A stretch of DNA of 64,000 nt from Mesorhizobium sp. AR10 (lineage in GTDB: Bacteria; Pseudomonadota; Alphaproteobacteria; Rhizobiales; Rhizobiaceae), in contig NZ_CP080524.1 of the NCBI RefSeq assembly GCF_024746795.1, positions 5,186,001-5,250,000 of the forward strand. The letters are read 5' to 3'. Position numbers and translations under genes: made by a program. Shown piece after piece: positions 44,729-53,497 of the stretch (its first letter is position 1; the number at the start of each line of letters is the position of its first letter). Under the pieces are notes generated by a model. The model was given only the letters and a program-made list of their open reading frames with translations, ran no database searches and was not told the DNA's origin.

Positions 44729-46003
44729 TCAGATTGGAAGCTGCAACAACTCCGAGATGACCAGGCCGGCCGCGCCCAGAAGGGCGGCGCCATCGCCGGC
44801 GTCGCCGGCGATGAATTCGATAACGCCGCCGGGGCGCGAGGGAACCATGGCGCGGACGTGATCGGCGATCGCGGTAAGCATGCGATCGCCGCCGAGCACG
44901 ACATCACCATGCAAGATGAAGATGTTGGGCGCCACCGTCTGCTGCAGATTGGCGATGCCGACGGCGACGTTGCGGGCGTAGCGGTCGAGCAGCTGAGCCG
45001 CCCCCGGCAAGCGGCGCGCCGCCATATCGACGAGACGGGCCGAATCGATCAGGTCGGGTTCGGGCAGAGCCGCGATGGCGGCCTCGCGCCGCAGCCAGCT
45101 CAACGTGGCGATGGTATCCCAGCAGCCGCGCCTGCCGCAACGGCAGAGCTCGCCGTCGAGTTGGACGAAGGTGTGGCCGAGCTCGCCGCCAGCGCCTGCC
45201 GTGCCACGGTAGAGGTGGCCATCGAAATAAAGCGCCCCACCCAGCACCTCGCCGGTGTAGACGACCGCGAACTGCCTGACGCCGCGCCCGGCGCCGAACC
45301 AGCGGTCGCCGACCAGCAAGGCGCGCGGATGGTGGTCGAGCTTGACCGGCAGGCCGAAGCGTCGGCCGAGCTCGTCGGCGAGCGGATAGCGGTCGAGCGC
45401 CGGCGCGAGATTGACGGTGACGATCGAGCCGCGATCGGTATCGACCATGCCGCCGACGGCAACGCCGATGCCGAAGGGCGTGCGCCGCGCCCTGGCCAGT
45501 GTATCGCCGACGCACTCGGCGATCGTCTCGATGATCGGCTGAACCGGCCCCCTGCCGTCGGGCAGCGCCATCTTGCGCTCCGATTCGATCTTGCCGTCGA
45601 GCGTCGCCACGCAGGCATGCACGGCGTCCGGCATCAAAAGCACGCCGCAGATCGGCCGGGCATTGGGCGAGAACCACAATGGCCGCGCGGGCTTGCCGCC
45701 GCCGGGATTGGCGGGAGTAGGATCGCTCTCGATCAGCACCTGGTCGTCGATCAGCGGCTGCACGATGCCGGAAATGGTGGTGCGGTTGACGCCGGCAAGG
45801 CGCGCCAGATCGGCACGACTGGTGGGCCCGAGATCGAACAGGGCCTGCAGCACGCGGCCGCGATTGGTCGAGCCGACCATCGAAGAGGACAGCAGCGCCT
45901 TGCGCGGGCGCCCTGCCCGCTCCGCGCCGGCGCCATCGCCGCCGGGCGGCGTGAACATCGAGTTGCGTGCGCCATTCGGGCTGTCGTCGTCGGTCATGTT
46001 CAT
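44729..46003 (-). CDS. ROK-family transcriptional regulator (NagC/XylR-like)
   Basis: A 424-residue protein. A winged helix at about residues 45-105 (NRGRVLQALFDLGPTSRADLARLAGVNRTTISGIVQPL) is followed by a ROK sugar-kinase-like domain. The zinc motif reads LCRCGRRGCWDT near residue 285 and the GELGHT segment is present. Such proteins repress sugar-use genes until a sugar or sugar phosphate binds. No sugar operon is adjacent, so its targets lie elsewhere. Confidence 0.9.
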   Translation of the reverse strand: MNMTDDDSPNGARNSMFTPPGGDGAGAERAGRPRKALLSSSMVGSTNRGRVLQALFDLGPTSRADLARLAGVNRTTISGIVQPLIDDQVLIESDPTPANPGGGKPARPLWFSPNARPICGVLLMPDAVHACVATLDGKIESERKMALPDGRGPVQPIIETIAECVGDTLARARRTPFGIGVAVGGMVDTDRGSIVTVNLAPALDRYPLADELGRRFGLPVKLDHHPRALLVGDRWFGAGRGVRQFAVVYTGEVLGGALYFDGHLYRGTAGAGGELGHTFVQLDGELCRCGRRGCWDTIATLSWLRREAAIAALPEPDLIDSARLVDMAARRLPGAAQLLDRYARNVAVGIANLQQTVAPNIFILHGDVVLGGDRMLTAIADHVRAMVPSRPGGVIEFIAGDAGDGAALLGAAGLVISELLQLPI

Positions 46004-46156
46004 CGCTGGGTTTTCACGCCGCCATTCCTGAAAACCTTTCTAGCCCAGGAGCTTGCCGGTTTCGAGAACTTTGTGCGAGACGGCAACAAACTCGCAGAAA
46101 ACAGTGAGCCGGGCCCTCCCCGCGGCCGAGCTTCGCTGCCATCCTGGCGCCAGACT

Positions 46157-46585
46157 TCAAAGTGTCTCGGCAGGTGGGTGAACTGACGGCTTTTGCTGGA
46201 AACCATCATGGGCCGGAATCGACGGCAGCCGGTCGAGCCACTTCGCCCGCGAGCGCATGACGACCTGTGCGTCCGGCCTGTAGTCGTCCGGATCGGTCAT
46301 CGTGGCAGCGTGAACATGAATCTCTGTGGGCCATCTGTCGGAGCGGAAATAGAGCCTTGAGCCGCAGGACGGGCAGAATCCGCGAAACGTCCTGGGGCTG
46401 CTCTCGTAATGCACGATGTCGCCGGTCCAGATCAGGTGCTCCGGTCTCATCCCCACGAATGCCGTGAAGGGGGAGGACGTGGCGCGCTGACAATCGGTGC
46501 AGTGACAAACCAGATTGCGCGTGATGTCTCCGGAGTATGTCCAGGTGACGGCCCCGCACATGCAATGCCCCGCCAGAAATCCCAT
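46157..46585 (-). CDS. GFA-family (glutathione-dependent formaldehyde-activating) protein
   Basis: A 142-residue Mss4-like zinc protein. The Cys motifs are GHCMCGAVTW, CHCTDCQRATSSPF and FCPSCGSRLYF, which bind zinc. The founding member speeds S-hydroxymethylglutathione formation, but most homologues have no proven role. AGGAGGGAGCA before ATG 46585 fixes the start. It stands alone. Confidence 0.9.
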   Translation of the reverse strand: MGFLAGHCMCGAVTWTYSGDITRNLVCHCTDCQRATSSPFTAFVGMRPEHLIWTGDIVHYESSPRTFRGFCPSCGSRLYFRSDRWPTEIHVHAATMTDPDDYRPDAQVVMRSRAKWLDRLPSIPAHDGFQQKPSVHPPAETL

Positions 46586-46697
46586 TGCTCCCTCCTGCGT
46601 GCGCCGATGCATTGCAACATAAGTTGCGCGATCAGCTCAGGCGCGTCGCTTTGCGACCTTGTTGGGTCTCAAGTTGGGGGTGAGGTGCGAGCTGCCG

Positions 46698-46719
46698 ATC
46701 TCCCCCTTGCGGGGGAGAT
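46698..46719. repeat. Short palindromic intergenic repeat
   Basis: ATCTCCCCC and GGGGGAGAT pair perfectly around TTGC. It resembles the CTCCCC-type repeats found between genes in Mesorhizobium. It lies downstream of the GST gene and may also stop transcription, though no T run follows. Confidence 0.6.
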
Positions 46720-46772
46720 TGGACGTCACTTCGGCTTTCGCCAATCTCCGACGTCGAAGACCAAGTCGTCGC

Positions 46773-47369
46773 TTAGCCCGGAACGGCGGGCTTCAGCTCA
46801 GGAAATTTCTCGTCGAAGCGCGCCGCCCAGCGCGTCAGCCGGCCGCGACCCTTTTCCCATTTTCCGGCAAAACGCAGCGAGAGATAGCCAAGGCAGGCGC
46901 GCAGCGCTATCTGGCCGACGGTGATCTTCTTTGGCAGTTTCGGCGGATTGGCGTTGAGCAGATCAAGTGCCGCGGTAATCTTCGCCCACTGCTTGTCCAG
47001 CCATGGCTGGTAGACCATGTCTTCCGGCCGCACGCGCCGCTCATAGACCATCGACAGCGCGCAATCGCAGATGCCGTCGGCCAGCGCCTCCAGCACTTCC
47101 GCCTCGAGCCGCTTGTCGGCATTGCGCGGAAACAGCACGTTCTTCGACACCCGGTTGAGATGCTGGGTGATCGCGCGGCTGTCGTGGATCGAGCGGCCGT
47201 CGTCGAGCACCAGCACCGGGATCTTGCCGAGTGGATTGGCGCCAACGAGTTCGGCCGGCTTTTCCTCCGTCTTGATCGGCACGAGATCGATGGCGACGCC
47301 GACATAGGCTGCGGCCATGCGCACCTTGGAGCTGTAGGGAGAGGACGACGCGTAGAGCAGCTTGGGCAT
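46773..47369 (-). CDS. Glutathione S-transferase family protein
   Basis: A 198-residue protein. LLYASSSPYSSKVRMAAAYVGVAIDLVPI and NPLGKIPVLVLDDGRSIHDSRAI give the thioredoxin-like glutathione half (cis-Pro in KIPVL, the DS contact in HDSRAI). The helical C-half follows from residue 85. A Ser/Tyr region at the N-terminus rather than Cys suggests a conjugating rather than disulfide role. Stands alone. Confidence 0.85.
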   Translation of the reverse strand: MPKLLYASSSPYSSKVRMAAAYVGVAIDLVPIKTEEKPAELVGANPLGKIPVLVLDDGRSIHDSRAITQHLNRVSKNVLFPRNADKRLEAEVLEALADGICDCALSMVYERRVRPEDMVYQPWLDKQWAKITAALDLLNANPPKLPKKITVGQIALRACLGYLSLRFAGKWEKGRGRLTRWAARFDEKFPELKPAVPG

Positions 47370-47482
47370 GATCGGGTTCCTGTTTGCTGGTGGGGGCAGT
47401 GTTGACCGATCAGGCGCAGTCGAGCAACGGCCAGAAGCAGAAAACCCAGACGCCAGCGGGTGGCGGGTTTGGCAAGGCGGCG

Positions 47483-47947
47483 CTATTGCTCCTCCAAGGA
47501 GCGCTCCATGATGATGGTGCGTTCATCACCATGGTAACTGTCTCGGACCGCCTTGAACCCGAGCTTGGCGTAAAATGGCTCTGCCGTGACGGAGGACGGC
47601 ACGGCCAGGACGGTTACACCGTCCGCGTGCGCCGCCTCTTCGACCTCCGCCATGAGTCGTTGCCCGATGCCACGGCGCTGCAGTTCAGGATCCACAAATA
47701 CGGATCGAACGGTGCTTCCATCCAGGCTGGCTGTTCCAACGATCCTGTCACGCACAACCGCGACAGAAACCCTTCGCCTCCTCATGAGCGCCAGGACAGC
47801 GGACGGGCTGAAGCTCTTCTCCACACGAGCGATGATGTCCTGCGAATAGTCTTTCGCATTGGTCTCTCGCAGAGCTGCCAGGATCACGCGGCTCACGGCT
47901 TCCGCATCGTCCTCGTTGGCTCTGCGAATCGTGAGCTCCAAAGTCAC
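47483..47947 (-). CDS. GNAT-family N-acetyltransferase
   Basis: A 154-residue acetyltransferase. The acetyl-CoA site is SVFVDPELQRRGIGQRLMAEVEE; ITVLA-like VTVLAVPSSVTAEPFYAKLGF completes the fold. The N-terminal part has TIRRANEDDAEAVSRVI. A GTG at 47947 was chosen because the family fold begins there; a longer frame upstream adds an unrelated-looking basic segment. The substrate is unknown. Confidence 0.82.
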   Translation of the reverse strand: MTLELTIRRANEDDAEAVSRVILAALRETNAKDYSQDIIARVEKSFSPSAVLALMRRRRVSVAVVRDRIVGTASLDGSTVRSVFVDPELQRRGIGQRLMAEVEEAAHADGVTVLAVPSSVTAEPFYAKLGFKAVRDSYHGDERTIIMERSLEEQ

Positions 47948-48065
47948 TTTGCTACCCAAGCGGCTGGTTCGAATTCCTTGCAGAGCCGACAGTGGACGGC
48001 ACGCAGTCTGGCGGTCAACAACAAAGACCATGCCTTGTGCCAAGACTTGATCTGCGGTCGGCGGC

Positions 48066-48104
48066 ACAAAAAAAGCCCCACCGGACTTCGCCTGACGGCG
48101 AAGT
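48066..48104 (-). terminator. Candidate terminator of the H1-like gene
   Basis: On the minus strand GGACTTCGCC and GGCGAAGTCC form a perfect 10-base stem around GTCA, followed after eight bases by seven T. It lies about 140 bases after the Lys/Ala-rich gene's stop. The gap between stem and T run makes it unusual. Confidence 0.5.
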
Positions 48105-48244
48105 CCTGGGAGCTGCGAAAAGATATCCTCCGTCCGCCTCTATTCTCGCCTTCCGAGCACCGAACCGATCAGAGCGGTGGCGTCTGTTCCGACATCCGCC
48201 CTTGACCGTCTCGGCACTGTCCCCTGGCGATCGAAGAAACGCGA

Positions 48245-48661
48245 CTACTTCTTGGCGGGCTTCTTCGCTGCTGCCTTCGGCTTGGCAGCGGGAGCTGCTT
48301 TCTTCACTGGTGCCGAAGACTTCGCTGCTGCCGCCTTCTTTGCTGGTGCTGCCTTCGCAGCCGGCTTCTTGGCAGGCGCTGCTTTCTTCGCTGCAGGTTT
48401 TGCCGCAGCCTTTGCAGCCGGCTTCTTGGCCGGTGCTGCCTTGGCCTTGGCCGGTGCTGCTTTCTTCACTGCAGGTTTTGCTGCAGCCTTTGCAGCCGGC
48501 TTCTTGGCCGGCGCTGCTTTTGCCTTGGCCGCGGCGGCCTTCGGCTTGGCAGCAGGTGCTGCTTTCTTCACTGCAGCCGCAGCCTTCGCCGCCACTGCTT
48601 TTACTGGTGCTTTCTTTGCCGGTGCCTTGGACGCCGGCGCTTTGGATAACTGCTTAGCCAT
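48245..48661 (-). CDS. Histone H1-like Lys/Ala/Pro-rich protein
   Basis: A 138-residue protein made almost only of Ala, Lys and Pro, with repeated units such as KKAAPAKKPAAKAA and KAKAAPAKKPAAKAAAKPA. This resembles the C-terminal tail of histone H1 and bacterial HU/H1-like proteins that bind and compact DNA without specificity. It starts MAKQLSKAPASKAP and contains no globular domain. Internal DNA repeats make it prone to length change. Opposite-strand frames through it are artefacts of its composition. Confidence 0.85.
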   Translation of the reverse strand: MAKQLSKAPASKAPAKKAPVKAVAAKAAAAVKKAAPAAKPKAAAAKAKAAPAKKPAAKAAAKPAVKKAAPAKAKAAPAKKPAAKAAAKPAAKKAAPAKKPAAKAAPAKKAAAAKSSAPVKKAAPAAKPKAAAKKPAKK

Positions 48662-49096
48662 GCGATGCCCCTTTAGTTGTGCCGATGGCCGTTAATGACC
48701 CGGCGCGTCAATGCATATCTGACTCGCGCGTGTCTAGCCAGCGAAGCATTACAGTGATTTTAGCAGATTAAATTTCGGTTACGACCGCAAAGCGATCGTG
48801 CTGAATCTTTGATCGCGCAACGAAGTCTGCGGCGAAAATTCTTCGCACTCTATCTTGGTTGATCTTGTCGACACGCTCAGGTTTTTTCGAGCGGCGTCGA
48901 CCGCAGACATCGGCAGCCGCTCGCAAAGATCATGAAGAGTTGCCGGATCGCACGCTTCGTCTTGTCCAGCGTGACGAACAAGCGCGAAGACGAAAGCAAC
49001 AGGACAGGCGCGTCGTTGCATCATCTTGCGGCATACGAATAAAGTGAGCTTTAAGCTCATATACCCAAGAGATCACCTCGCTCGCGAAAAAACGTT
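48662..49096. other. 435-base gap with no supported gene
   Basis: Lower-GC region between the H1-like gene and a DinB pseudogene. Several short frames overlap but none has a family match or good ribosome binding site. No repeat or RNA gene was seen. Confidence 0.45.
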
Positions 49097-49626
49097 TCAG
49101 GCGCCGAGCGGCTCGCGTACCGTTTGCAGCCGGCGCTCCGGCTCGGCCCGGTGGAGATGGACGGCGAAGGTGTCCCATGGCGGCGAGATGGAAAGCCCAG
49201 CCAGGATGCGGCCGATCTCGCCGCGATGATAGCCGCCGTGAAGAACGACATGGGTCAGCATTTCCTGGCGCGACATCAAGCCCTTGTCTTCATTGGTGAA
49301 AATGAACGGCACGGGTTCGGACAAAGCCGCAGCGAGACGGCTTCCAGATAGTCCAGATACCAGCAATCCATCGCCGCGACATCGGTGCGCAGCACGTCGA
49401 GAGCCGGCGTTTCCTCGGTGTTGTCGGCGCTGTAGCCGTGGCGCGCGCCGGTGAGATGCGCCGCGAATATTTTTGACACCACGTGGCTGTGATTGAGAAG
49501 CCGTATCGCGGTGTGGCGCTCCTTGGCGTGCGCCTGCGGATCCAGGTTCGCGAGCTTCTCCAGCAACTCGTCATTGGCCCAGCTCTGATAGGCGAAGAGA
49601 CTGCGAAGCAAAACCAAGGCACTCAT
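49097..49626 (-). pseudogene. DinB-family gene with a single-base frameshift
   Basis: From ATG 49626 the frame gives LLRSLFAYQSWANDELLEKL, LLNHSHVVSKIFAAHL and WYLDYLEAVS, a DinB start. It then goes out of frame. From about 49340 another frame continues LAAALSEPVPFIFTN, MLTHVVLHGGYHRGEIGRIL and the rest of the fold, with the third His region. One base is missing after GAAGCCGTCTC. The repaired protein would have about 176 residues, normal for DinB. It is divergent from a TetR gene that may control it. Confidence 0.85.
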
Positions 49627-49690
49627 GATCGGTATCCCCTTCCGGAAAATGTGAGTATGTTGTCTATATTCTTGCGGGGTTGGAGCAGAC

Positions 49691-50329
49691 ATGTCTACTC
49701 GCATTGCAAAGCCGCGCTCGCGCATGCGTAAGGAGCCGCGCCAGGCGCGTTCCAGAGCGACCGTCGAGGCGATCATCGAGGCGGGTGCTCACGTTCTGAG
49801 CGATCTCGGATGGGCCGGCTTCACCACCAACAAGGTGGCCGAGGCAGCCGGCGCCAGCATCGGCTCGCTCTACCAGTATTTCCCCGACAAGCTTTCATTG
49901 GTCGAGGCAATCCGGCGCCGTCACTTCGACCAAGTGCTATCGGTCATTGCCGAATCGGCGGAAGGGGACAAGCCGCTCAAAAGATTCGCGCAGCAGCTGG
50001 TGCGCGGCATGATCGCGGCGCACAGCATCCATCCGACGTTGCACCAGGTGCTGCTCGACGAGGCGCCGGGCGATCGCGGCTCGAGGGCCGCGCATGCGTC
50101 GTTCCAGTCGCGCTATCTCAGTCACTATGCAGCGGCCGTCGCCGTCTATCGCAAACCGAGAAAGAGCGCCGACATCGAAACCGTCGCGCGCGTGCTGTCC
50201 TCCGCAGTCGAGGGCGTGATTCACAATGCAGCGCGACGGGACATGCTGGACTCACCCGAGTTGCAGCAGCAGCTGGTCGAGCTGATCTGCGCCTACCTTG
50301 CCGAACGGCACAGAAGCACGCAACGGTGA
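49691..50329 (+). CDS. TetR/AcrR-family regulator
   Basis: A 212-residue regulator. The helix-turn-helix is at residues 18-64: RATVEAIIEAGAHVLSDLGWAGFTTNKVAEAAGASIGSLYQYFPDK, split here as one run only for location, with YQYFPDK as recognition end. The ligand domain fills the rest and ends before a basic tail. It is divergent from the DinB pseudogene across 64 bases and converges on the EamA gene. Confidence 0.88.
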   Translation: MSTRIAKPRSRMRKEPRQARSRATVEAIIEAGAHVLSDLGWAGFTTNKVAEAAGASIGSLYQYFPDKLSLVEAIRRRHFDQVLSVIAESAEGDKPLKRFAQQLVRGMIAAHSIHPTLHQVLLDEAPGDRGSRAAHASFQSRYLSHYAAAVAVYRKPRKSADIETVARVLSSAVEGVIHNAARRDMLDSPELQQQLVELICAYLAERHRSTQR

Positions 50330-50336
50330 GACGGCG

Positions 50337-51174
50337 TCACGGCTGGTAGCCGAGGCAGATGGCTCCGAGTGCGACGACGACGCAGGCGCCGACACGCCTG
50401 GGCGTCAGCATCTCGCCGAGAAACAGCCGCTCGATGAAGGCAGCGAAGACGACACTGGTTTCGCGGATCGCGGTGATCGGCCCGGCCGGGCCGAGCGCGA
50501 AGGCCGCGACCACGACGCCATAGGCCAAAAGTGCGAACAGGCCGCCGCCGAGCGCCTTCCATGTTTCCGGCGCGCGCAGGTCCACAGTGAGCCGGCCACG
50601 GCAGGCGACAAAGGTCGCCGGCAGCAAGGCGCCGTAGATCAGCAGAACCCATGCGGTGTAGGCGCCGGCGTTACCCGCCGCGCGAACGCCGATCGCATCG
50701 ACCGTCGCATAGGCGGCAATGATCGCTCCCGTTGCCAGCGCATAGAGTATCGATGTGGCTGCTGCCCTCCCCCTGCCGAGCGAAAGACCCATGATGCCGC
50801 CGGCGACCAGCGCGACGCCAAGGGTCTGCGGCATGGTGAGCTGCTGGTTGGCGAGGAAAAAACCCGCCGAGCGTAACCAGCAGCGGCACGCTGCCGCGAA
50901 CGATCGGATAGACCTGCCCCAGCTCACCATATTTGTAGGCAGCCACCAGGAACACGCTGTAGCCGACCTGCAGGCAGGCCGAGAGCACGACATAGGGCCA
51001 GGCCGGGGCCGCTGGAAGGGCGAGAAAGATCGCCAAGGGAATGGCAGCCGCCGTGCTGGAAAAGCTCATGACGGTGACGGTCCACAGCCTGTCGGAGCCG
51101 GTCCGCAGGAAGGCGTTCCAGGTTGCGTGCAAAATCGCGGCAAACAGCGCGAGCCCGATGACCAACGGGCTCAT
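50337..51174 (-). pseudogene. EamA/DMT transporter with a homopolymer frameshift
   Basis: The ATG at 51174 starts LVIGLALFAAILHATWNAFLRTG and runs through several membrane helices to LLVTLGGFF. There a run of six T shifts the frame; with five T it would continue LANQQLTMPQTLGVALVAGGIMG through the remaining helices to the stop at 50337. The repaired protein has about 279 residues and ten helices, a normal DMT transporter. It is preceded by a TetR gene with an ATGA overlap, so both form one operon. Confidence 0.87.
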
Positions 51175-51752
51175 TGCGGCCTGCGCGACGCAGCGATGAT
51201 GCCCAAGGCCGCCTTGCGGGCATCGCGGATGGCGGTGTCCGCCTGCCCCATCTGGGCCATCAGGGTCGCGCCTTCGATCAGCATCAACAGTGCCGCCGCG
51301 GCGCTCTCTGCCCGCCCACGCGGTATCGCACCCTCGAGAATGGATTGCATACGTCGCCTGAGGCCGTTCTTCTGCCTGGCGACAGCCTTGAACACCGGAT
51401 GCTCCGGATCGCCGAACTCGGCCAGCGCATGCGCGAACAGGCAGCCATGGAAATCCGCGCTGCGAAACCAGCGCTCGTGCCAGTCGAAGATTTTTCCGAT
51501 CTTCTGCTGCGGCGTGGCCTTCTCTTCTGCGAGGCGGTCGAGCTGACGGTCAAAACGCCTGGCGCGATAGTCCAGCACCTCGACGATCAGTTCATCCTTG
51601 CTGGGAAAGTGCCGATACATCGTCATCTTGGCCACATCCGCCTCGGCGATGATGCGGTCGATGCCGGTGGCATGGAAGCCGGCGCGCTTGAACAGAGTGT
51701 AGGCCGTTTCGACGACGTGCTGACGTTTGTCGGATGTGGGCGATGGCGTCAT
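51171..51752 (-). CDS. TetR/AcrR-family regulator
   Basis: A 193-residue regulator with helix-turn-helix at residues 8-56 (AYTLFKRAGFHATGIDRIIAEADVAKMTMYRHFPSKDEL) and a ligand domain with FHGCLFAHALAEFGDPEHP. It overlaps the EamA gene by four bases and likely controls it. A perfect 7-base palindrome lies 18 bases upstream of its start and is the probable operator. Confidence 0.9.
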   Translation of the reverse strand: MTPSPTSDKRQHVVETAYTLFKRAGFHATGIDRIIAEADVAKMTMYRHFPSKDELIVEVLDYRARRFDRQLDRLAEEKATPQQKIGKIFDWHERWFRSADFHGCLFAHALAEFGDPEHPVFKAVARQKNGLRRRMQSILEGAIPRGRAESAAAALLMLIEGATLMAQMGQADTAIRDARKAALGIIAASRRPQ

Positions 51753-51769
51753 GCAATCACCAAAGTGAT

Positions 51770-51785
51770 GAGACAGGTCTGTCTC
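51770..51785. promoter_or_regulatory. TetR-type operator
   Basis: GAGACAG-GT-CTGTCTC, perfect 7-base arms, lies 18 bases upstream of the TetR-EamA operon start. Many TetR-family operators have this kind of short symmetric half-site. Confidence 0.7.
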
Positions 51786-51915
51786 TTTTTAAGTCATGAT
51801 AGTGCCTTCTGTCAACCGATCCAGCTTGATGCTGCCTTCGCGACTGGGCTGCTGCCGGCAAAATGCAAGACCGAAGCGCTGCGGCCGATCTGGCCGCAGG
51901 TGCGGAAGACTGCGT

Positions 51916-52368
51916 CTAGCGCAGGACGCGGCAGCGGCCGTTGTAGACCATCCAGCGGTCGAAGCCCGAAACGCAGAATTCGACATTGTCGCCCATCGAG
52001 GCGAAGCCCTGGCCTTCCTCGATCAGATACCAGATGGTGCGGGCGTTGCCGTCGGAGAGGCTGACCGTGGCGCCGCAATAGCGGCGGCCGATCGGCCAGG
52101 TTTCGTTGGCCGGCAAATAGCGGTGCTGATGGATGCGCTGGAAATCGGTGATCGAGACATCGGGCAGATGCGGCACATGATGCACCTGGTAGGAGAAGCG
52201 GCTGGTGATCTTGTTCAGAACCCAGGCTTGGCCGCAGACGCTACCATCATCGTCGGCATAAACGCCAAGGTCGGCGGCGTGCACCGCCTGGGTGACGCCC
52301 AGCGACGTGCCGAGCGGAGTGCAAAGGGCGATCAGTGCGGCAAGGGCGGATTTGGCGAAGCGAGTCAT
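51916..52368 (-). CDS. Secreted hypothetical protein
   Basis: A 150-residue protein with a signal peptide ending AVHAADL (cleavage near residue 32). The mature part has four Cys (SVCGQAW, RYCGATV, EFCVSG, GRCRVLR) that could form two disulfides, and the pattern FSYQVHHVPHLPDVSITDF and IHQHRYLPA. It is likely periplasmic. Similar proteins appear to occur across Rhizobiales without known function. Confidence 0.75.
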   Translation of the reverse strand: MTRFAKSALAALIALCTPLGTSLGVTQAVHAADLGVYADDDGSVCGQAWVLNKITSRFSYQVHHVPHLPDVSITDFQRIHQHRYLPANETWPIGRRYCGATVSLSDGNARTIWYLIEEGQGFASMGDNVEFCVSGFDRWMVYNGRCRVLR

Positions 52369-52552
52369 GGCAGCCTCTTATGGTCGATTGCGCACACTGT
52401 GCGGATTCGCTCGCGCGCGGTCAAGCGGTTGCGCTGACGATGGTTCTTACTTTGTAATTGCCTTCGGCCAAAGCCGGACCTCCTACATGGAACCATAAGG
52501 GTTCTGGCACGTTTACATCCGGACCTGAAGCGCAAGCCTTGGGTCGTTAAAG

Positions 52553-52586
52553 AGCCCGCCTTCCCGACCCCTCAGGAGCGCGGGCT
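52553..52586. terminator. Hairpin downstream of rlmJ
   Basis: AGCCCGC and GCGGGCT pair around a 20-base loop, with T runs on both sides (TTTTT on the plus strand, TCTTTAA on the minus strand). It can end transcription of rlmJ (minus). Confidence 0.65.
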
Positions 52587-52648
52587 TTTTCGCGCCTGCC
52601 GGCGCACCTTTGACTTGGGCTCGACGTGGGACCACCGCGTCGACCGCT

Positions 52649-53497
52649 CTACTCCCCAGCCAGCCATTCCAGCGACCAGTGCGCCGGTTTTTCCAAGGCA
52701 AGCAGCCTGTGCAAGGTTGGCAACAGCGTGCGCAGTTCGCCTTCCAGCGTGAACGGCGGGTTGACCACCAGCATGCCGCTGCCGTCGAGGCTGGGCTCTC
52801 GCGAAGCCGGCCTGATCTCGAACTCTATGTCGAGCAACCTCGGGATGCCTGATTGCTTCAGCGCCTTCCTGAAGGCGATGATCGCCTTGCGGTCCTTGAT
52901 CGGATACCACAGCGCATAGATGCCGCCCGGCCACCGCTTGTGCGCTCTTTGCAGCCCGTCGACCATGCGCTCGAACTCGCCCTCCTCCTCGAACGGCGGA
53001 TCGATGAGCACCAGGCCGCGCTTTTCCTTGGGCGGCAGATGCGCGCCGAGCGCCAGCCAGCCGTTGAGTTCGATCACCCGGGTCTGGAAATCGCTGGCGA
53101 ACAGCGTCTTCAGTTTCGCGACATCCTTGGGGTGCAGTTCGATCGCCGACAGCCGGTCCTGCTTGCGCATGAGATGCCTGGCGATCAGCGGCGAGCCCGG
53201 ATATTTCTGGACGCCGCCCTCGGGATTGAGCGAACGCACCGCGTCCAAATAGGGTGCCAGCAGCGCCGCCGCAGGCTTTCCGAGCGCGGCATCGACCAGG
53301 CGGCCGATGCCACCTTGCCATTCGCCGGTCTTCTCCGCCTCCGTCGACGACAAATCGTAGCGGCCGATGCCGGCATGGGTGTCGATGACGCGAAACGCCT
53401 TGTCCTTCTGCTTCAGATATTCAAGCAGCCGGCTCAGCACGACATGCTTGACGACATCGGCAAAATTTCCGGCGTGATAGGCGTGGCGATAATTCAA
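52649..53497 (-). CDS. rlmJ: 23S rRNA (adenine(2030)-N6)-methyltransferase
   Basis: A 282-residue SAM-dependent methyltransferase. The N-terminal NYRHAYHAGNFADVVKHVVL is the RlmJ hallmark, then DTHAGIGRYDL (SAM loop), and VLIDPPFEEEGEFERM supplies the DPPF catalytic motif. E. coli RlmJ methylates A2030 of 23S rRNA. The start is a TTG at 53497 overlapping the upstream stop as TTGA, so it is coupled to the membrane-protein gene before it. Confidence 0.93.
   Translation of the reverse strand: MNYRHAYHAGNFADVVKHVVLSRLLEYLKQKDKAFRVIDTHAGIGRYDLSSTEAEKTGEWQGGIGRLVDAALGKPAAALLAPYLDAVRSLNPEGGVQKYPGSPLIARHLMRKQDRLSAIELHPKDVAKLKTLFASDFQTRVIELNGWLALGAHLPPKEKRGLVLIDPPFEEEGEFERMVDGLQRAHKRWPGGIYALWYPIKDRKAIIAFRKALKQSGIPRLLDIEFEIRPASREPSLDGSGMLVVNPPFTLEGELRTLLPTLHRLLALEKPAHWSLEWLAGE

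Noticed and set aside
48177..48695. Ala/Gly/Phe-rich plus-strand frame over the H1-like gene
   Set aside because: Mirror of the Lys/Ala repeat DNA; the minus-strand gene has the sensible start and composition.
48779..49060. Possible 93-residue protein in the gap before DinB
   Set aside because: No family resemblance and no convincing ribosome binding site.
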